Assembly (NCBI RefSeq): GCF_003574655.1
Contig: NZ_QNUM01000004.1
Span: 310,001-374,000, forward strand
From: Cohaesibacter haloalkalitolerans
GTDB lineage: Bacteria; Pseudomonadota; Alphaproteobacteria; Rhizobiales; Cohaesibacteraceae
Direction: 5' to 3'
Length of the DNA: 64,000 nucleotides
Notes under the pieces: generated by a model
Databases searched by the model: none
What the model saw: only the letters and a program-made list of their open reading frames with translations
Told to the model about the DNA's origin: nothing
In this document: positions 8,879 through 18,197 of the stretch, piece after piece
Position numbering within the stretch: the stretch's first letter is position 1
Layout of the letters: every line of letters starts with the position of its first letter
Made by a program: the position numbers and the translations under genes

Positions 8879-9625
8879 TCAAAGCTTTGGCAGCGAGGCA
8901 TTCAGCTTGTAAAGGGTCGAGATAGTTGTTGCGTCAGCAACGCCATCCACCCGGTCAGGTCGGAAATGCAGCTGAAAGGCGCGCACGACCGTCTCGGTCT
9001 GGGCATCGAAGACCCCGGTGATCGGCGCATTATAGCCATAGATCGCCAGCATCGACTGCAGCGCCTGAATGGGCTGCCCCTCGTCTCCGAGCTGGAAGAA
9101 TCGCCCGACACCCATGGGGTCCGGATCAGCCCAATGGCCCACCCCGGCAGCGGCAAGCTGCTTCCACGGGAACTTGGGACCCGGATCAACCTTGCGCCCG
9201 GGCGATACATCGGAATGTCCCAGCACCCGATAATTCGGAATACCGTGTCGCGCAATGATGTCCATGCACAGCATGTGCAACACATCAAGCTGCTTCTCGG
9301 CAAAATCCTCATGCCCGGCGTTGGCTATCTCGATACCGATGGAACAGCTGTTGATGTCCTCCTCACCCTTCCAGTAGGACGATCCGGCGTGCCATGCCCG
9401 CTCTTTCTCGTCCACCAGCTGGAGGATCGAACCATCCCGGTTCAGGAAATAATGGGCAGAAACAGCGCTCTCGGGATTGCACAGCCAATCGAGCGCCTGA
9501 GCATCATCGTCCATGCCGGTATAGTGGAGCAAAAGCATGTCGACCTTGCGGCCATCCTTGCGCTCACCGAAATTGGGAGAGGGTTTATACACGCAGGCGC
9601 AATTCGTCGTTGCTTCGAACGGCAT
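8879..9625 (-). CDS. N-acetylmuramoyl-L-alanine amidase with peptidoglycan-binding domain
   Basis: Zinc amidase that cleaves the lactyl-amide bond between MurNAc and the stem peptide. An Amidase_2 domain spans about residues 20-165, with zinc-ligand segments LLLHYTGM, then GHSDVSPGRKVDPG, giving two histidines and an aspartate. A C-terminal PG_binding_1 domain (about 180-245) contains IQALQSMLAIYGY and VRAFQLHFRP. No signal peptide is evident, as in AmpD-like or AmiD-like cytoplasmic forms, so it may act in muropeptide recycling or be exported by another route. The chosen ATG has GGAG six bases upstream; the ATG 12 bases earlier lacks one. Confidence 0.9.
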   Translation of the reverse strand: MPFEATTNCACVYKPSPNFGERKDGRKVDMLLLHYTGMDDDAQALDWLCNPESAVSAHYFLNRDGSILQLVDEKERAWHAGSSYWKGEEDINSCSIGIEIANAGHEDFAEKQLDVLHMLCMDIIARHGIPNYRVLGHSDVSPGRKVDPGPKFPWKQLAAAGVGHWADPDPMGVGRFFQLGDEGQPIQALQSMLAIYGYNAPITGVFDAQTETVVRAFQLHFRPDRVDGVADATTISTLYKLNASLPKL

Positions 9626-9693
9626 GGCTATCTCCATGAAACAGCAAAAGGAACCGGGAATCTGACAGGTGGATCTGCCAGACCGACTGTTTC

Positions 9694-10404
9694 TTAGCGC
9701 AAGCCGCGTTCAATCTCAATCATTGACCAAGCGTTATTGATGGCCGCCAGCTTTTCGGTGGAGATTCGCACGAATTCCTCCGGCACGCCACGGGCGATCA
9801 GCCGATCGGGATGATTCTCCCGCACCAGTTTGCGATAGTGGCTCTTCAGCTCGGCATCACTCATGGACCGCTCAGCCTCCAGAAGCGTGTATGGATCCTG
9901 TTCGTCCGGCTTCACATGGCTCATCCTGATGCGTTCGAAACACCGTTCCGGAATGCCGAAGATCTCGGCGACATGCTCCAGATAGAGCATTTCCCTGTTG
10001 TGCATGACGCCATCAGCACCGGCGATCATGAACAGGCCATCCAGAATGTCGGCGAGTGTCTCCATGTCATCTTCATAAAGACCGGCAATCTGTCTGGCAT
10101 AGGCCTCGTATCCGGCCACATCCTGCTTGGCCAGATTGAACATCCGCGCCACATTGCGCTCTTCCCCGGCAGGGACGGAAAACAGCTTCTGGAACGCCAG
10201 AATTTCGTCCTGCGTGACAACACCGTCAGCCTTCGCCATCTTTGCAGACAACGCGATCATGGCCACCGTAAAGGTCAGTTGCTTGCGGTCCAGCCCACTG
10301 CCCAGTCCGCGCACGACAGACGTGACTTTCTCCACCAGTTGCGAAATGGCTTCGCTCTGCCGAAAATCTTCGATCAGGTTGCCGATGTGGCTCCAAATGC
10401 TCAT
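9694..10404 (-). CDS. TerB-like and J-domain protein (DjlA-like)
   Basis: A 236-residue protein. Residues about 45-145 form a TerB-type helical domain (VAMIALSAKMAKADGVV, then IAGADGVMHNREMLYL). Residues about 170-232 form a C-terminal J domain with the essential HPD motif in RENHPDRLIARG, which stimulates the DnaK ATPase. The order resembles DjlA, but no N-terminal transmembrane anchor is seen. AGGAG lies six bases before the ATG. The adjacent amidase gene is on the same strand 68 bp downstream, so the two may be co-transcribed. Likely a membrane- or envelope-stress co-chaperone (inference). Confidence 0.88.
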   Translation of the reverse strand: MSIWSHIGNLIEDFRQSEAISQLVEKVTSVVRGLGSGLDRKQLTFTVAMIALSAKMAKADGVVTQDEILAFQKLFSVPAGEERNVARMFNLAKQDVAGYEAYARQIAGLYEDDMETLADILDGLFMIAGADGVMHNREMLYLEHVAEIFGIPERCFERIRMSHVKPDEQDPYTLLEAERSMSDAELKSHYRKLVRENHPDRLIARGVPEEFVRISTEKLAAINNAWSMIEIERGLR

Positions 10405-10602
10405 GAGGTCTCCTGAAGGCCCACGAAATCACAGACAAATCATGTGCTTCGCTGGCCAATTTATGCGATCTCGAAGGGAATTACGAGCGATTGATAGCCA
10501 AAAAAAGGCAATTCCCTTTTATGGACAGCTTTCGGGGCCAAATTGGCAGGGGACCAAGTGTCACACCCGATGACCGGGGGCAGAAGGGCTGGTGGGCCGA
10601 TC

Positions 10603-11304
10603 CTACTGGCAGACGCGCCAGGTTCCGGATTTGCCATGCTCGCCATGATCGAGATGGATATGATCCTGATGATACTTGTCGCCGCCCGGACCGATCACGG
10701 TGGTGAAATAGCGACAGGCCGAGCGGTTGATTGCCCGCAGGAACCTGCCTGCCCGCCCGCCTCTGGGCCAGTCCTTCTTGATGGTCAGGACCGTGCCGTC
10801 CGCCAGCTTGAAGGCACCGATGTCGATGGCATTGGCGCGACCATGCTCGGACAGCTTTGCACCACGCTGATTGTTGCGCGGGCGGCATGAATAGGACGCG
10901 GCAATCTGGATTTCGACCACGGGCTGCCCCAGTTTCTGCAAGGCCAACGGCTGCACGCTCTCGCTGAAATACCGTTGAAGCTGGGAGGTCACGACACAGT
11001 TGATGGTCGCGTCCGTGTTGAACTGAACCGGGTTGTCACCGCCAAGAGCGACGACAGAGAAGGGCGCCAGATGGCCACAGCCGCCCCGGCTTTCAATTGG
11101 CGGCAGCGGCTGTGCACTGACCAGCCCCATGACGACAGCCGGGCAGACCTGATCGGAAATGGCAGGATCCGGCCAGATGGCCTCTTTCTGCAACACCTCC
11201 TGAGGGATTTCCTCGGCGTCATAAAAGCTTCCACATCCGGCCAGCAACAACAGCGCAAGAAGGCTGGAAAATGAAGGCCAGTTGCTGATCCTGTCCTTTT
11301 TCAT
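10603..11304 (-). CDS. Extensin-like C-terminal domain lipoprotein
   Basis: Envelope protein of 233 residues with a lipoprotein signal (MKKDRISNW, hydrophobic core, LLLLAGC lipobox near residue 24). The Extensin-like_C domain (about 60-230) has CPAVVMGLVS, ASYSCRPRNNQRGAKLSEHG with ANAIDIGAF, and HLDHGEHG near the end, with conserved cysteines and histidines that resemble zinc-dependent peptidoglycan peptidases. An alternative in-frame ATG at 11334 has AGGA nine bases upstream. Still earlier frames would overlap the divergent amidase gene. It is probably a cell-wall or polysaccharide-modifying protein; its activity is unproven. Confidence 0.85.
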   Translation of the reverse strand: MKKDRISNWPSFSSLLALLLLAGCGSFYDAEEIPQEVLQKEAIWPDPAISDQVCPAVVMGLVSAQPLPPIESRGGCGHLAPFSVVALGGDNPVQFNTDATINCVVTSQLQRYFSESVQPLALQKLGQPVVEIQIAASYSCRPRNNQRGAKLSEHGRANAIDIGAFKLADGTVLTIKKDWPRGGRAGRFLRAINRSACRYFTTVIGPGGDKYHQDHIHLDHGEHGKSGTWRVCQ

Positions 11305-11378
11305 GAGGTGATTCCCGCTTGCAGCCACATTCATTTGAGAGCATCCTGAAGAGAAAAGGTTAACATAAAGGCAGCGCA

Positions 11379-12677
11379 ATGAATGAAGCATCGCAAGCGA
11401 AAGATCTCGTCGCCCCGGTCAGCCTCCTCAAAACGCTCAAGGCGATTGACGCAGGAACCGTGACGCCATCCCAAGCCATAGAAGCCTGTTTGCAGCGCCT
11501 CGCCCTTCATGAAAAAGACATCCACGCCTTCGTCTCGATCAATGGTCACGCCGCCATGCAGGCCGAAAAGGCGGCCGGCCCACTGGCTGGCATCGGCATC
11601 GCCATCAAGGACATCATCGAGACCCGGGCCCTGCCCACCGAGTATAATTCCCCGATCTATCGCGGCCACGAACCGGCAAGAGACGCAGCCCTCGTCACCA
11701 TGTCCCGCAAAGCTGGCGGAACTGTGATCGGCAAATCCACCACGACGGAATTTGCCTTTCTGGATCCCGGCCCGACGCGCAACCCCCACAATCTGAAGCA
11801 CACGCCCGGCGGCTCTTCCTCCGGCTCGGCCGCAGCCGTTGCCGCAGGCATGGCCCATCTCGCCTTTGGCACCCAGACCGGAGGTTCGATCATCCGTCCG
11901 GCCTCCTATTGCGGCGTCACAGGCTACAAGCCGAGCTATGGCCTGCTGCCCAAGGTGGGCATCCTCGATTTTTCATGGACTCTCGACACCGCCGGACTGT
12001 TTGCCGCTGGCGTCGCCGACTGTGCCTTTGCCGCATCGGCCATCACCGGGCGCAACCTCAAGGTCGATCCCGAAGCCGAATTCCGACTGCCACGACTGGG
12101 GGTTGTCCGCTGCAGGACATGGCAGGAAGCCGACCCCGATTACGCCAAACGGTTTGAAGCCCTGCTCATCAGCCTCAGGCGCTTTGGAGCGGAAGTGGTT
12201 GATCTGGAACCAAGCGAGCATTTTCTCTGTGCCTTCAACTCACACCAGATCATTCAGGACTACGAAGCCGCCCAGTCGCTGGCATGGGAATATGAAGCCC
12301 ATCCCGACCAGTTGAGCCCGCTCCTGAAACAGACCCTCGACTTCGCCCAGACCATTACTCCGTCGGATTATGACGAGGCCCTGATCTGTACCCATGCGGC
12401 ACGGCGGGAAATCGCCGAGCAGTTCGAGGACATCGATGCCCTGCTCAGCCTCTCGGCGCCAGGGCCGGCGCCGCACGGGCTTGCCACCACCGGCTCACCG
12501 ATATTCAACCGGATCTGGACCCTGCTCGGCACCCCTAGCATCAACGTAACGGGCCTTTCAACCGACGACGGCCTGCCGCTGGGCGTTCAGCTCATCGGTC
12601 CGGTAGGCGAAGACCAGCACACCTTGCAGATCGCCTACTGGCTCGAAGGGGCAATCGGGCGTCATCTCGGGGCCTGA
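11379..12677 (+). CDS. Amidase signature family amidohydrolase
   Basis: Cytosolic amide hydrolase of 432 residues. The Ser-cisSer-Lys triad is visible as Lys77 (IAIKDII), Ser146 (PGGSSSGSAAAVAAG) and Ser170 (QTGGSIIRPASY); the spacings of 69 and 24 residues match malonamidase E2. It is shorter than GatA (~480) and no gatB/gatC genes are adjacent, so a stand-alone amidase is more likely than a transamidosome subunit. It diverges from the extensin-like gene with a 74-bp gap. The substrate is unknown; family members hydrolyse aliphatic or aromatic amides, allophanate and others. Confidence 0.9.
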   Translation: MNEASQAKDLVAPVSLLKTLKAIDAGTVTPSQAIEACLQRLALHEKDIHAFVSINGHAAMQAEKAAGPLAGIGIAIKDIIETRALPTEYNSPIYRGHEPARDAALVTMSRKAGGTVIGKSTTTEFAFLDPGPTRNPHNLKHTPGGSSSGSAAAVAAGMAHLAFGTQTGGSIIRPASYCGVTGYKPSYGLLPKVGILDFSWTLDTAGLFAAGVADCAFAASAITGRNLKVDPEAEFRLPRLGVVRCRTWQEADPDYAKRFEALLISLRRFGAEVVDLEPSEHFLCAFNSHQIIQDYEAAQSLAWEYEAHPDQLSPLLKQTLDFAQTITPSDYDEALICTHAARREIAEQFEDIDALLSLSAPGPAPHGLATTGSPIFNRIWTLLGTPSINVTGLSTDDGLPLGVQLIGPVGEDQHTLQIAYWLEGAIGRHLGA

Positions 12678-13075
12678 TGAGCCCCCGGTTATCAGCAACT
12701 CACTTTTGTCCGCAGCAGCCCTAGCATCGCGACACCCAACTCTCTGGCGGAATCCTCCGCCGGCATAGCGGGTAATCAGTGCCAAAACAGCCTCGAAACA
12801 GCCCATCCGATGGGCATATGCCCAATTCACAGGCAAAGAGACGAGAGACATTTTTGACAATTTCATGAATGCCGCAGCGCAACATATGCCATATATCCCC
12901 TGTTTTTATATCACAGGGATGTCCCCCTCCAACCCTAGGGCTGGCAAGGGTTTATTAACTTCCTGCCAAATCGGACACAGCGTTTCTGCGCGTTGCACCA
13001 ATTTTTTCATTTCGCGAAATCTGAAAGTTGCCGTAGACTTCAGCACGTGAAGGAAAGGCTTTTAGGAGTGACTAC
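12678..13075. other. Intergenic region before the 25-codon gene
   Basis: No credible gene is visible. It contains a perfect 12-bp palindrome ATTTCGCGAAAT (13009-13020) about 55 bp before the small gene start, which may be an operator for it. The remaining sequence shows no strong hairpin with a T-run. Confidence 0.5.
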
Positions 13076-13153
13076 ATGGTAAAATCTTTGAACATCATGT
13101 TTGTATGTGCGGCCTTTGTATTCATCGCTGCTATTGTCGTCGGAATTATTTAG
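13076..13153 (+). CDS. Putative 25-residue single-pass membrane peptide
   Basis: ATG preceded by AGGAG at seven bases, 25 codons, then TAG. The peptide begins MVKSLNIMF and is hydrophobic from about residue 6 to the end (FVCAAFVFIAAIVVGII), so it can span the inner membrane once with the lysine inside. A strong bidirectional terminator follows about 90 bp downstream, so the gene has its own transcription unit between convergent neighbours. No function is known to me. Such peptides usually act as small subunits or regulators of membrane complexes, but that is only inference. Below most annotation length cut-offs. Confidence 0.6.
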   Translation: MVKSLNIMFVCAAFVFIAAIVVGII

Positions 13154-13240
13154 GAGGAGGCGACGGCAATTGCTCAAGGCAGTGGGAGGCTGTCTTAATC
13201 ATACCCTTGAAAAGACACGTTTTATGCGCCCGATGCGCAC

Positions 13241-13270
13241 AAAAAGACCGGGAGTGATCCCGGTCTTTTT
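13241..13270. terminator. Bidirectional Rho-independent terminator
   Basis: Thirteen-base perfect inverted repeat (AAAAAGACCGGGA, gtga, TCCCGGTCTTTTT) between the 25-codon gene and the convergent metH. Both strands end in a T-run. Confidence 0.9.
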
Positions 13271-13349
13271 ACTTGTTGAATACTTCAAAAACGCAAAGCC
13301 TTTCGAATTAGGCAGAACCCCTTAGCAGCGCAAGGGGCAGGGCCTTGCC

Positions 13350-16300
13350 TCAAGCCCTGTAATTGAGGATCGGGGCAAGCCACTTTTCAGCCTCCGCAAG
13401 GCTCATGCCCTTGCGTTCAGCATAGTCGGCCACCTGATCCTTCTCGATCTTGCCAACCCCGAAATAATAGCTCTCCGGATGGGCCAGATAGATGCCGGAA
13501 ACGGCAGACCCGGGCACCATCGCACAGCTCTCGGTCAAACGAATGCCCGTCTGGGCCTCCGCGTCAAGCAGACTGAACAGAGTGCGTTTTTCCGTATGAT
13601 CCGGCTGAGCCGGATAGCCCGGAGCCGGACGGATGCCGTCATAGCGTTCCTCAATGATCTCCTCATTGCTGAGCGCCTCATCGGCGGCATACCCCCAATA
13701 GGTCCTGCGCACCTCGGCATGCATTGCCTCGGCGAAGGCTTCGGCCAGACGATCGGCCAGTGCTTGCAACAGGATCTTGGAATAGTCGTCGCCGGCGTCG
13801 TTGAAGGCCTTGGCACGCTCTGCCTCGCCAAAGCCGGTCGAGACGGCAAACCCACCGACATAGTCGGCAACGCCGCTGTCCTGAGGCGCCACGAAATCGC
13901 CAAGCGCAACATTAGCCCGAGCCGAACGGCCAGCCATCTGCTGACGCAGACCGAAGAAGCGGGCAGCCTCCTCGTTGCGACTGTCGTCCTTGTAGACCAC
14001 GATGTCATCGCCGACACTGTTGGCTGGCCACAGACCGATGACGCCACGAGCCGTTAGCCACTTTTCTTCCACGATGGCTTTCAGCATCTCCTGCGCATCA
14101 TGGAACAGGCTGGTGGCCGCTTCTCCATAGACTTCATCTTCCAGAATAGCCGGATAACGCCCCTTCATCTCCCAGGTGGAGAAGAACGGCGTCCAGTCGA
14201 TATAGGGCACCAGCGCCGCAAGATCGTAGGCTTCGAAAGCCTTGGTGCCGATGAACTGCGGCTTCGTCGGCGCATAGGCTGACCAGTCGATCTTGAAGCC
14301 GTTGTCCCGCGCCTGAGCAATCGACAGCCGGTTCTTCTTGTCCTGCGCCGCCTCATGCTTGGTCCGCACCTGAACGTAGGTATTCTTGATCTCGGCAACA
14401 TACTCGGCCTTTTCCCGCGACAACAGGCGCGTGGCCACGCCGACGGCGCGACTGGCATCGGTCACATAGATCGTCTGGCCGTTGTGGTAGTTCGGATCAA
14501 TCTTGACTGCCGTATGCACCTGCGAGGTCGTGGCACCACCGATGAGCAGCGGCTGGTCAAAGCCTTCGCGCTGCAATTCGGCAGCGACATGGCACATTTC
14601 GTCAAGCGATGGCGTGATAAGACCGGACAGGCCGATGATATCGACCTTTTCCCGCCGTGCAGCCTCGAGGATATCGTTGGCCGGAACCATCACTCCGAGA
14701 TCGACCACCTCATAGCCGTTGCACTGGAGCACGACGCCGACGATATTCTTGCCGATGTCATGGACGTCTCCCTTGACGGTAGCCATCAGAACCTTGCCAG
14801 CGCTGGTCTTCTCGCCAGCCTGTTCCTCTTCCATGAACGGCATCAGATAGGCCACGGCCTTCTTCATCACGCGTGCGGACTTAACCACCTGCGGCAGGAA
14901 CATCTTGCCATCGCCGAACAGGTCGCCGACCACATTCATGCCATCCATCAGCGGCCCCTCGATCACGTCCAGCGTGCGGATCGCCTTCTGGCGCGCTTCC
15001 TCGACATCTTCCTCGACAAAGTCGTTGATGCCCTTGACCAGCGCATATTCAAGTCGCTTCTCGACAGGCAGCTCGCGCCAGGCAAGATCGGCGACCTTGT
15101 GCTCGCCCTTCTGGTTGAGATAGCGCTCGGCGATCTCCAGCAACCGGTCGGTCGCATCGTCACGCCGGTTCATCACCACGTCCTCGATCCGCTCCAGAAG
15201 CTCCTTGTCGATCTGGTCGTAGACCATTAGCTGGCCAGCATTGACAATAGACATGTCCAGCCCGACCTTGATGGCGTGATAGAGAAACACCGAATGCATC
15301 GCCTCGCGGACAAGATTGTTGCCACGGAAGGAGAAGCTGAGGTTCGACAGCCCGCCGGACACATGCGCCCCGGGAAGATTTTCGCGAATCCACTTGGTGG
15401 CGTTGATGAAGTCGACGCCATAGTTGTTGTGTTCCTCGATGCCGGTGGCAACAGCAAAGACGTTCGGGTCGAAGATGATGTCTTCAGGCGGGAAGCCAAC
15501 CTCATTGACCAGAATGTCATAGCTCTTCTTGCATATGTTGATCTTCCGCTGGTAGCTGTCCGCCTGGCCGCTCTCGTCAAACGCCATCACCACCACAGCC
15601 GCGCCATGACGCAGGATGGTCTTGGCGTGCTCGACAAAGATCTCCTTGCCTTCCTTCATGGAGATGGAGTTGACAACGGACTTGCCCTGCAAACACTTGA
15701 GACCGGCCTCGATCACGCTCCATTTCGAGCTGTCGACCATCACCGGCACACGGGAGATGTCCGGCTCGGCAACGATGAGATTGAGGAAGGTCACCATGGC
15801 CTCTTCGGAATCAAGAAGCCCCTCGTCCATGTTGACGTCGATGATCTGGGCGCCGCTCTCCACCTGCTGGCGGGCAACATCAAGCGCCGCCTCATAGTCA
15901 CCTTCCTTGATCAACTTGCGGAACTTGGCCGAACCGGTCACGTTGGTGCGCTCACCGATGTTGACGAAATTCGTCTCCGGCGTCAGCGTGAAGGGCTCAA
16001 GGCCTGAAAGGCGCATGTAGGGCTTGATCTCCGGGATTTTGCGCGTCGGGTATTTCCGGACCGTGTCGGCAATCGCCTTGATATGCGGCGGGGTCGTACC
16101 GCAGCAGCCACCGACGATATTGATCAGACCATCGCGCGCAAAGCCGTCGATGATGCCGGCCATATGCTCCGGGCTCTCGTCATATTCGCCAAACTCGTTG
16201 GGCAACCCGGCGTTGGGATAGGTCGAGATCCTCGTTTCAGCCACTCGCGACAAGGCGTCGATATGCTGGCGCAGCTCAGCGGCACCAAGCGCACAGTTGA

Positions 16301-17048
16301 GCCCCACGGCAAACGGTTTGACGTGACGAATAGAATGATAGAAGGCTTCCGCCGTCTGGCCGGAAAGGGTGCGGCCGGACTTGTCGGTGATGGTACCGGA
16401 AATGATCACCGGCCAGCGCATGCCGCGTTCTTCGAACTCTTCCTCGATCGCGTAGAGCGCCGCCTTGGCGTTGAGCGTATCAAAGATGGTCTCGACGGCC
16501 AGCGCATCCGCACCACCATCCAGCAGCCCCTTGGCCGCTTCGCGATAGGCCTTCCTGAGATCATCAAAGCTGATGGCACGATATCCGGGGTTGTTCACAT
16601 CCGGCGAAATGGAGGCCGTGCGGTTGGTTGGCCCCATGGCACCGAGCACGAAACAATGACGGCCCGGCTGCTTGGCCTCAATCTCGTCAGCAGCCTCGCG
16701 CGCTATCTTGGCGCTCTCGAAGTTGATCTCATAGGCCAGTTGCTCCATGCCATAATCGGCCTGTGCAACCGTGGTGGCCGAGAAGGTATTGGTGCCGGCA
16801 AAGTCTGCCCCGGCCTCGTAATACTGCCGGTGAATGTCGCGAATGGCCTCGGGCTTGGTGATCGAGAGCAGATCGTTGTTGCCCTTGAGGTCCTTTTTCC
16901 AGTCCTTGAAGCGTTCCCCCCGGAAATCCTCTTCCGTCAGGCCAAGGCGCTGGATCATCGTCCCCATGGCACCATCAAAAATCAGAATGCGCTCGGATGC
17001 CACTCGGTTCAAACGCTCATAAGAAGGGCTGATTGGCAGGTTCGACAT
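13350..17048 (-). CDS. metH: Cobalamin-dependent methionine synthase MetH
   Basis: Transfers the methyl of 5-methyl-THF to homocysteine via cob(I)alamin. Full length (1232 residues, four modules). The homocysteine-binding barrel (about 1-330) contains [10 protein letters not shown] and the zinc cysteines of [10 protein letters not shown]. The pterin barrel (about 355-620) starts [14 protein letters not shown]. The cobalamin module has [11 protein letters not shown] near residue 762, with the cobalt-ligand histidine. The reactivation domain (about 900-1232) has RxSxxPAPGYPxQPDH-type sequence and ends [14 protein letters not shown]. Downstream of metF on the same strand, together supplying and using methyl-THF. 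The five-residue spacing AAGGA before ATG is weak. All key motifs look intact. Confidence 0.97.
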   Translation of the reverse strand: MSNLPISPSYERLNRVASERILIFDGAMGTMIQRLGLTEEDFRGERFKDWKKDLKGNNDLLSITKPEAIRDIHRQYYEAGADFAGTNTFSATTVAQADYGMEQLAYEINFESAKIAREAADEIEAKQPGRHCFVLGAMGPTNRTASISPDVNNPGYRAISFDDLRKAYREAAKGLLDGGADALAVETIFDTLNAKAALYAIEEEFEERGMRWPVIISGTITDKSGRTLSGQTAEAFYHSIRHVKPFAVGLNCALGAAELRQHIDALSRVAETRISTYPNAGLPNEFGEYDESPEHMAGIIDGFARDGLINIVGGCCGTTPPHIKAIADTVRKYPTRKIPEIKPYMRLSGLEPFTLTPETNFVNIGERTNVTGSAKFRKLIKEGDYEAALDVARQQVESGAQIIDVNMDEGLLDSEEAMVTFLNLIVAEPDISRVPVMVDSSKWSVIEAGLKCLQGKSVVNSISMKEGKEIFVEHAKTILRHGAAVVVMAFDESGQADSYQRKINICKKSYDILVNEVGFPPEDIIFDPNVFAVATGIEEHNNYGVDFINATKWIRENLPGAHVSGGLSNLSFSFRGNNLVREAMHSVFLYHAIKVGLDMSIVNAGQLMVYDQIDKELLERIEDVVMNRRDDATDRLLEIAERYLNQKGEHKVADLAWRELPVEKRLEYALVKGINDFVEEDVEEARQKAIRTLDVIEGPLMDGMNVVGDLFGDGKMFLPQVVKSARVMKKAVAYLMPFMEEEQAGEKTSAGKVLMATVKGDVHDIGKNIVGVVLQCNGYEVVDLGVMVPANDILEAARREKVDIIGLSGLITPSLDEMCHVAAELQREGFDQPLLIGGATTSQVHTAVKIDPNYHNGQTIYVTDASRAVGVATRLLSREKAEYVAEIKNTYVQVRTKHEAAQDKKNRLSIAQARDNGFKIDWSAYAPTKPQFIGTKAFEAYDLAALVPYIDWTPFFSTWEMKGRYPAILEDEVYGEAATSLFHDAQEMLKAIVEEKWLTARGVIGLWPANSVGDDIVVYKDDSRNEEAARFFGLRQQMAGRSARANVALGDFVAPQDSGVADYVGGFAVSTGFGEAERAKAFNDAGDDYSKILLQALADRLAEAFAEAMHAEVRRTYWGYAADEALSNEEIIEERYDGIRPAPGYPAQPDHTEKRTLFSLLDAEAQTGIRLTESCAMVPGSAVSGIYLAHPESYYFGVGKIEKDQVADYAERKGMSLAEAEKWLAPILNYRA

Positions 17049-17078
17049 GATCAGGGTTCCTTAAACATCAACGGGAAG

Positions 17079-17099
17079 GAGCGGGCAGATGGCCCGCTC
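17079..17099. other. Hairpin in the metF-metH gap
   Basis: Perfect eight-base-pair inverted repeat GAGCGGGC/GCCCGCTC with a five-base loop, 30 bp upstream of metH. There is no T-run on either side, so it is not a simple terminator. It could tune metH translation or mark mRNA processing. It does not match a riboswitch fold that I recognise. Confidence 0.5.
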
Positions 17100-17186
17100 G
17101 ACTGGTCCCGACAGGGATTGGGTCTTTCAAGATTACGATGGCCTGTCGGCCTTCAACCCCGGGATATGTGCCCCAGGGCCGGTGCA

Positions 17187-18086
17187 CTAGGCCTTGACCG
17201 GTCGCATACCGAGCATGTGGCAGATCGCATAGCACAGGTTGGCCCGGTTCATCGTGTAGAAGTGGAAATCATCCACCCCGCGCGAGCGCAGGTCCTCAAC
17301 CTGTTCGGCTGCAATCGCAGCTGCCACCAGACGATGGGTTTCGGGATCCTCTTCCAGACCTTCAAACCGGTTTGCCAGCCATTGCGGCACACTCGCCCCG
17401 GCCTTGCCCGCGAACCCTGCAACCTGCGTGAAACTGTGGATCGGCAGGATGCCCGGTACGATGGGAATGAAGATCCCGGCCCGGCGAACCCGTTCAACAT
17501 AGGCTTCATAGAGGTCGTTGTCGAAAAAGAATTGCGTGATCGCACGGGTCGCCCCGGCATCCACCTTCTGACGCAGCATCTCGATGTCGGTCGCAAAGTC
17601 CGGGCTTTCCGGATGTTTCTCCGGATAGGCGGAAACGGAAACCTCGAAATCGCCGATCCGCTTGATGCCAGCCACCAGATCGGCAGCATTGATGTAGCCA
17701 CCTTCGTGGGGCACGTATTTCTCGCCGATTCCGGCAGCCGGATCGCCGCGAAGGGCCACGATATGCTTGACGCCAATTTCGGCGTAAGAGCGGATCACGG
17801 CGTCGACTTCCTCGCGGGTGGCACTGACGCATGTCAGATGCGCCGCAGCCGGAATCCCGGCCTCGGTGATGATGCGCTTGACCGTGGCATGGGTGCGCTC
17901 ACGGGTAGAACCACCAGCCCCATAGGTCACGGACACAAATTCGGGGCGCAAGGGAGCAAGACGCTCGACGCTGGCCCACAGGCTTTCTTCCATCTTCGGC
18001 GTCTTTGGAGGGAAGAACTCGAAGGAAATGTTGAGCTTGTGCGTTTCCTTGCTGCGGCGGCCGCTGCGTTCTGCATTATGGATCAT
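17187..18086 (-). CDS. metF: 5,10-methylenetetrahydrofolate reductase MetF
   Basis: FAD enzyme producing 5-methyl-THF for MetH. The 299-residue product matches the E. coli length (about 296). Motifs in order are SFEFFPPKTPKMEESLW (residues about 18-34), SVTYGAGGSTRERTH, HLTCVSATREEVD, IVALRGDPAAG and ITQFFFDNDLY, all conserved in the family. The frame is open 60 bases further upstream to another ATG, but that start has no ribosome binding site, whereas GAGAG lies before the chosen one. It sits between the ArsR-methyltransferase fusion (112 bp) and metH (138 bp), all minus strand, forming a methionine-cycle operon. Confidence 0.95.
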   Translation of the reverse strand: MIHNAERSGRRSKETHKLNISFEFFPPKTPKMEESLWASVERLAPLRPEFVSVTYGAGGSTRERTHATVKRIITEAGIPAAAHLTCVSATREEVDAVIRSYAEIGVKHIVALRGDPAAGIGEKYVPHEGGYINAADLVAGIKRIGDFEVSVSAYPEKHPESPDFATDIEMLRQKVDAGATRAITQFFFDNDLYEAYVERVRRAGIFIPIVPGILPIHSFTQVAGFAGKAGASVPQWLANRFEGLEEDPETHRLVAAAIAAEQVEDLRSRGVDDFHFYTMNRANLCYAICHMLGMRPVKA

Positions 18087-18197
18087 TGTTTTTCTCTCAT
18101 TCACGCAGGCATCTCCAGGAGGCAGAGCGCCGCGTTGTTTCAGCATTGGGAAGGCACCTGCGGAGCAGCACCCTCAATCGGTTTGTATATCCATCGA

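Noticed and set aside
13101..13325. 74-codon plus-strand ORF overlapping the 25-codon gene and its terminator
   Set aside because: Runs through the terminator hairpin, has no ribosome binding site, and is out of frame with the better-supported peptide.
17049..17186. SAM or cobalamin riboswitch before metH
   Set aside because: I could not identify the conserved core of either class; only one plain hairpin is visible.
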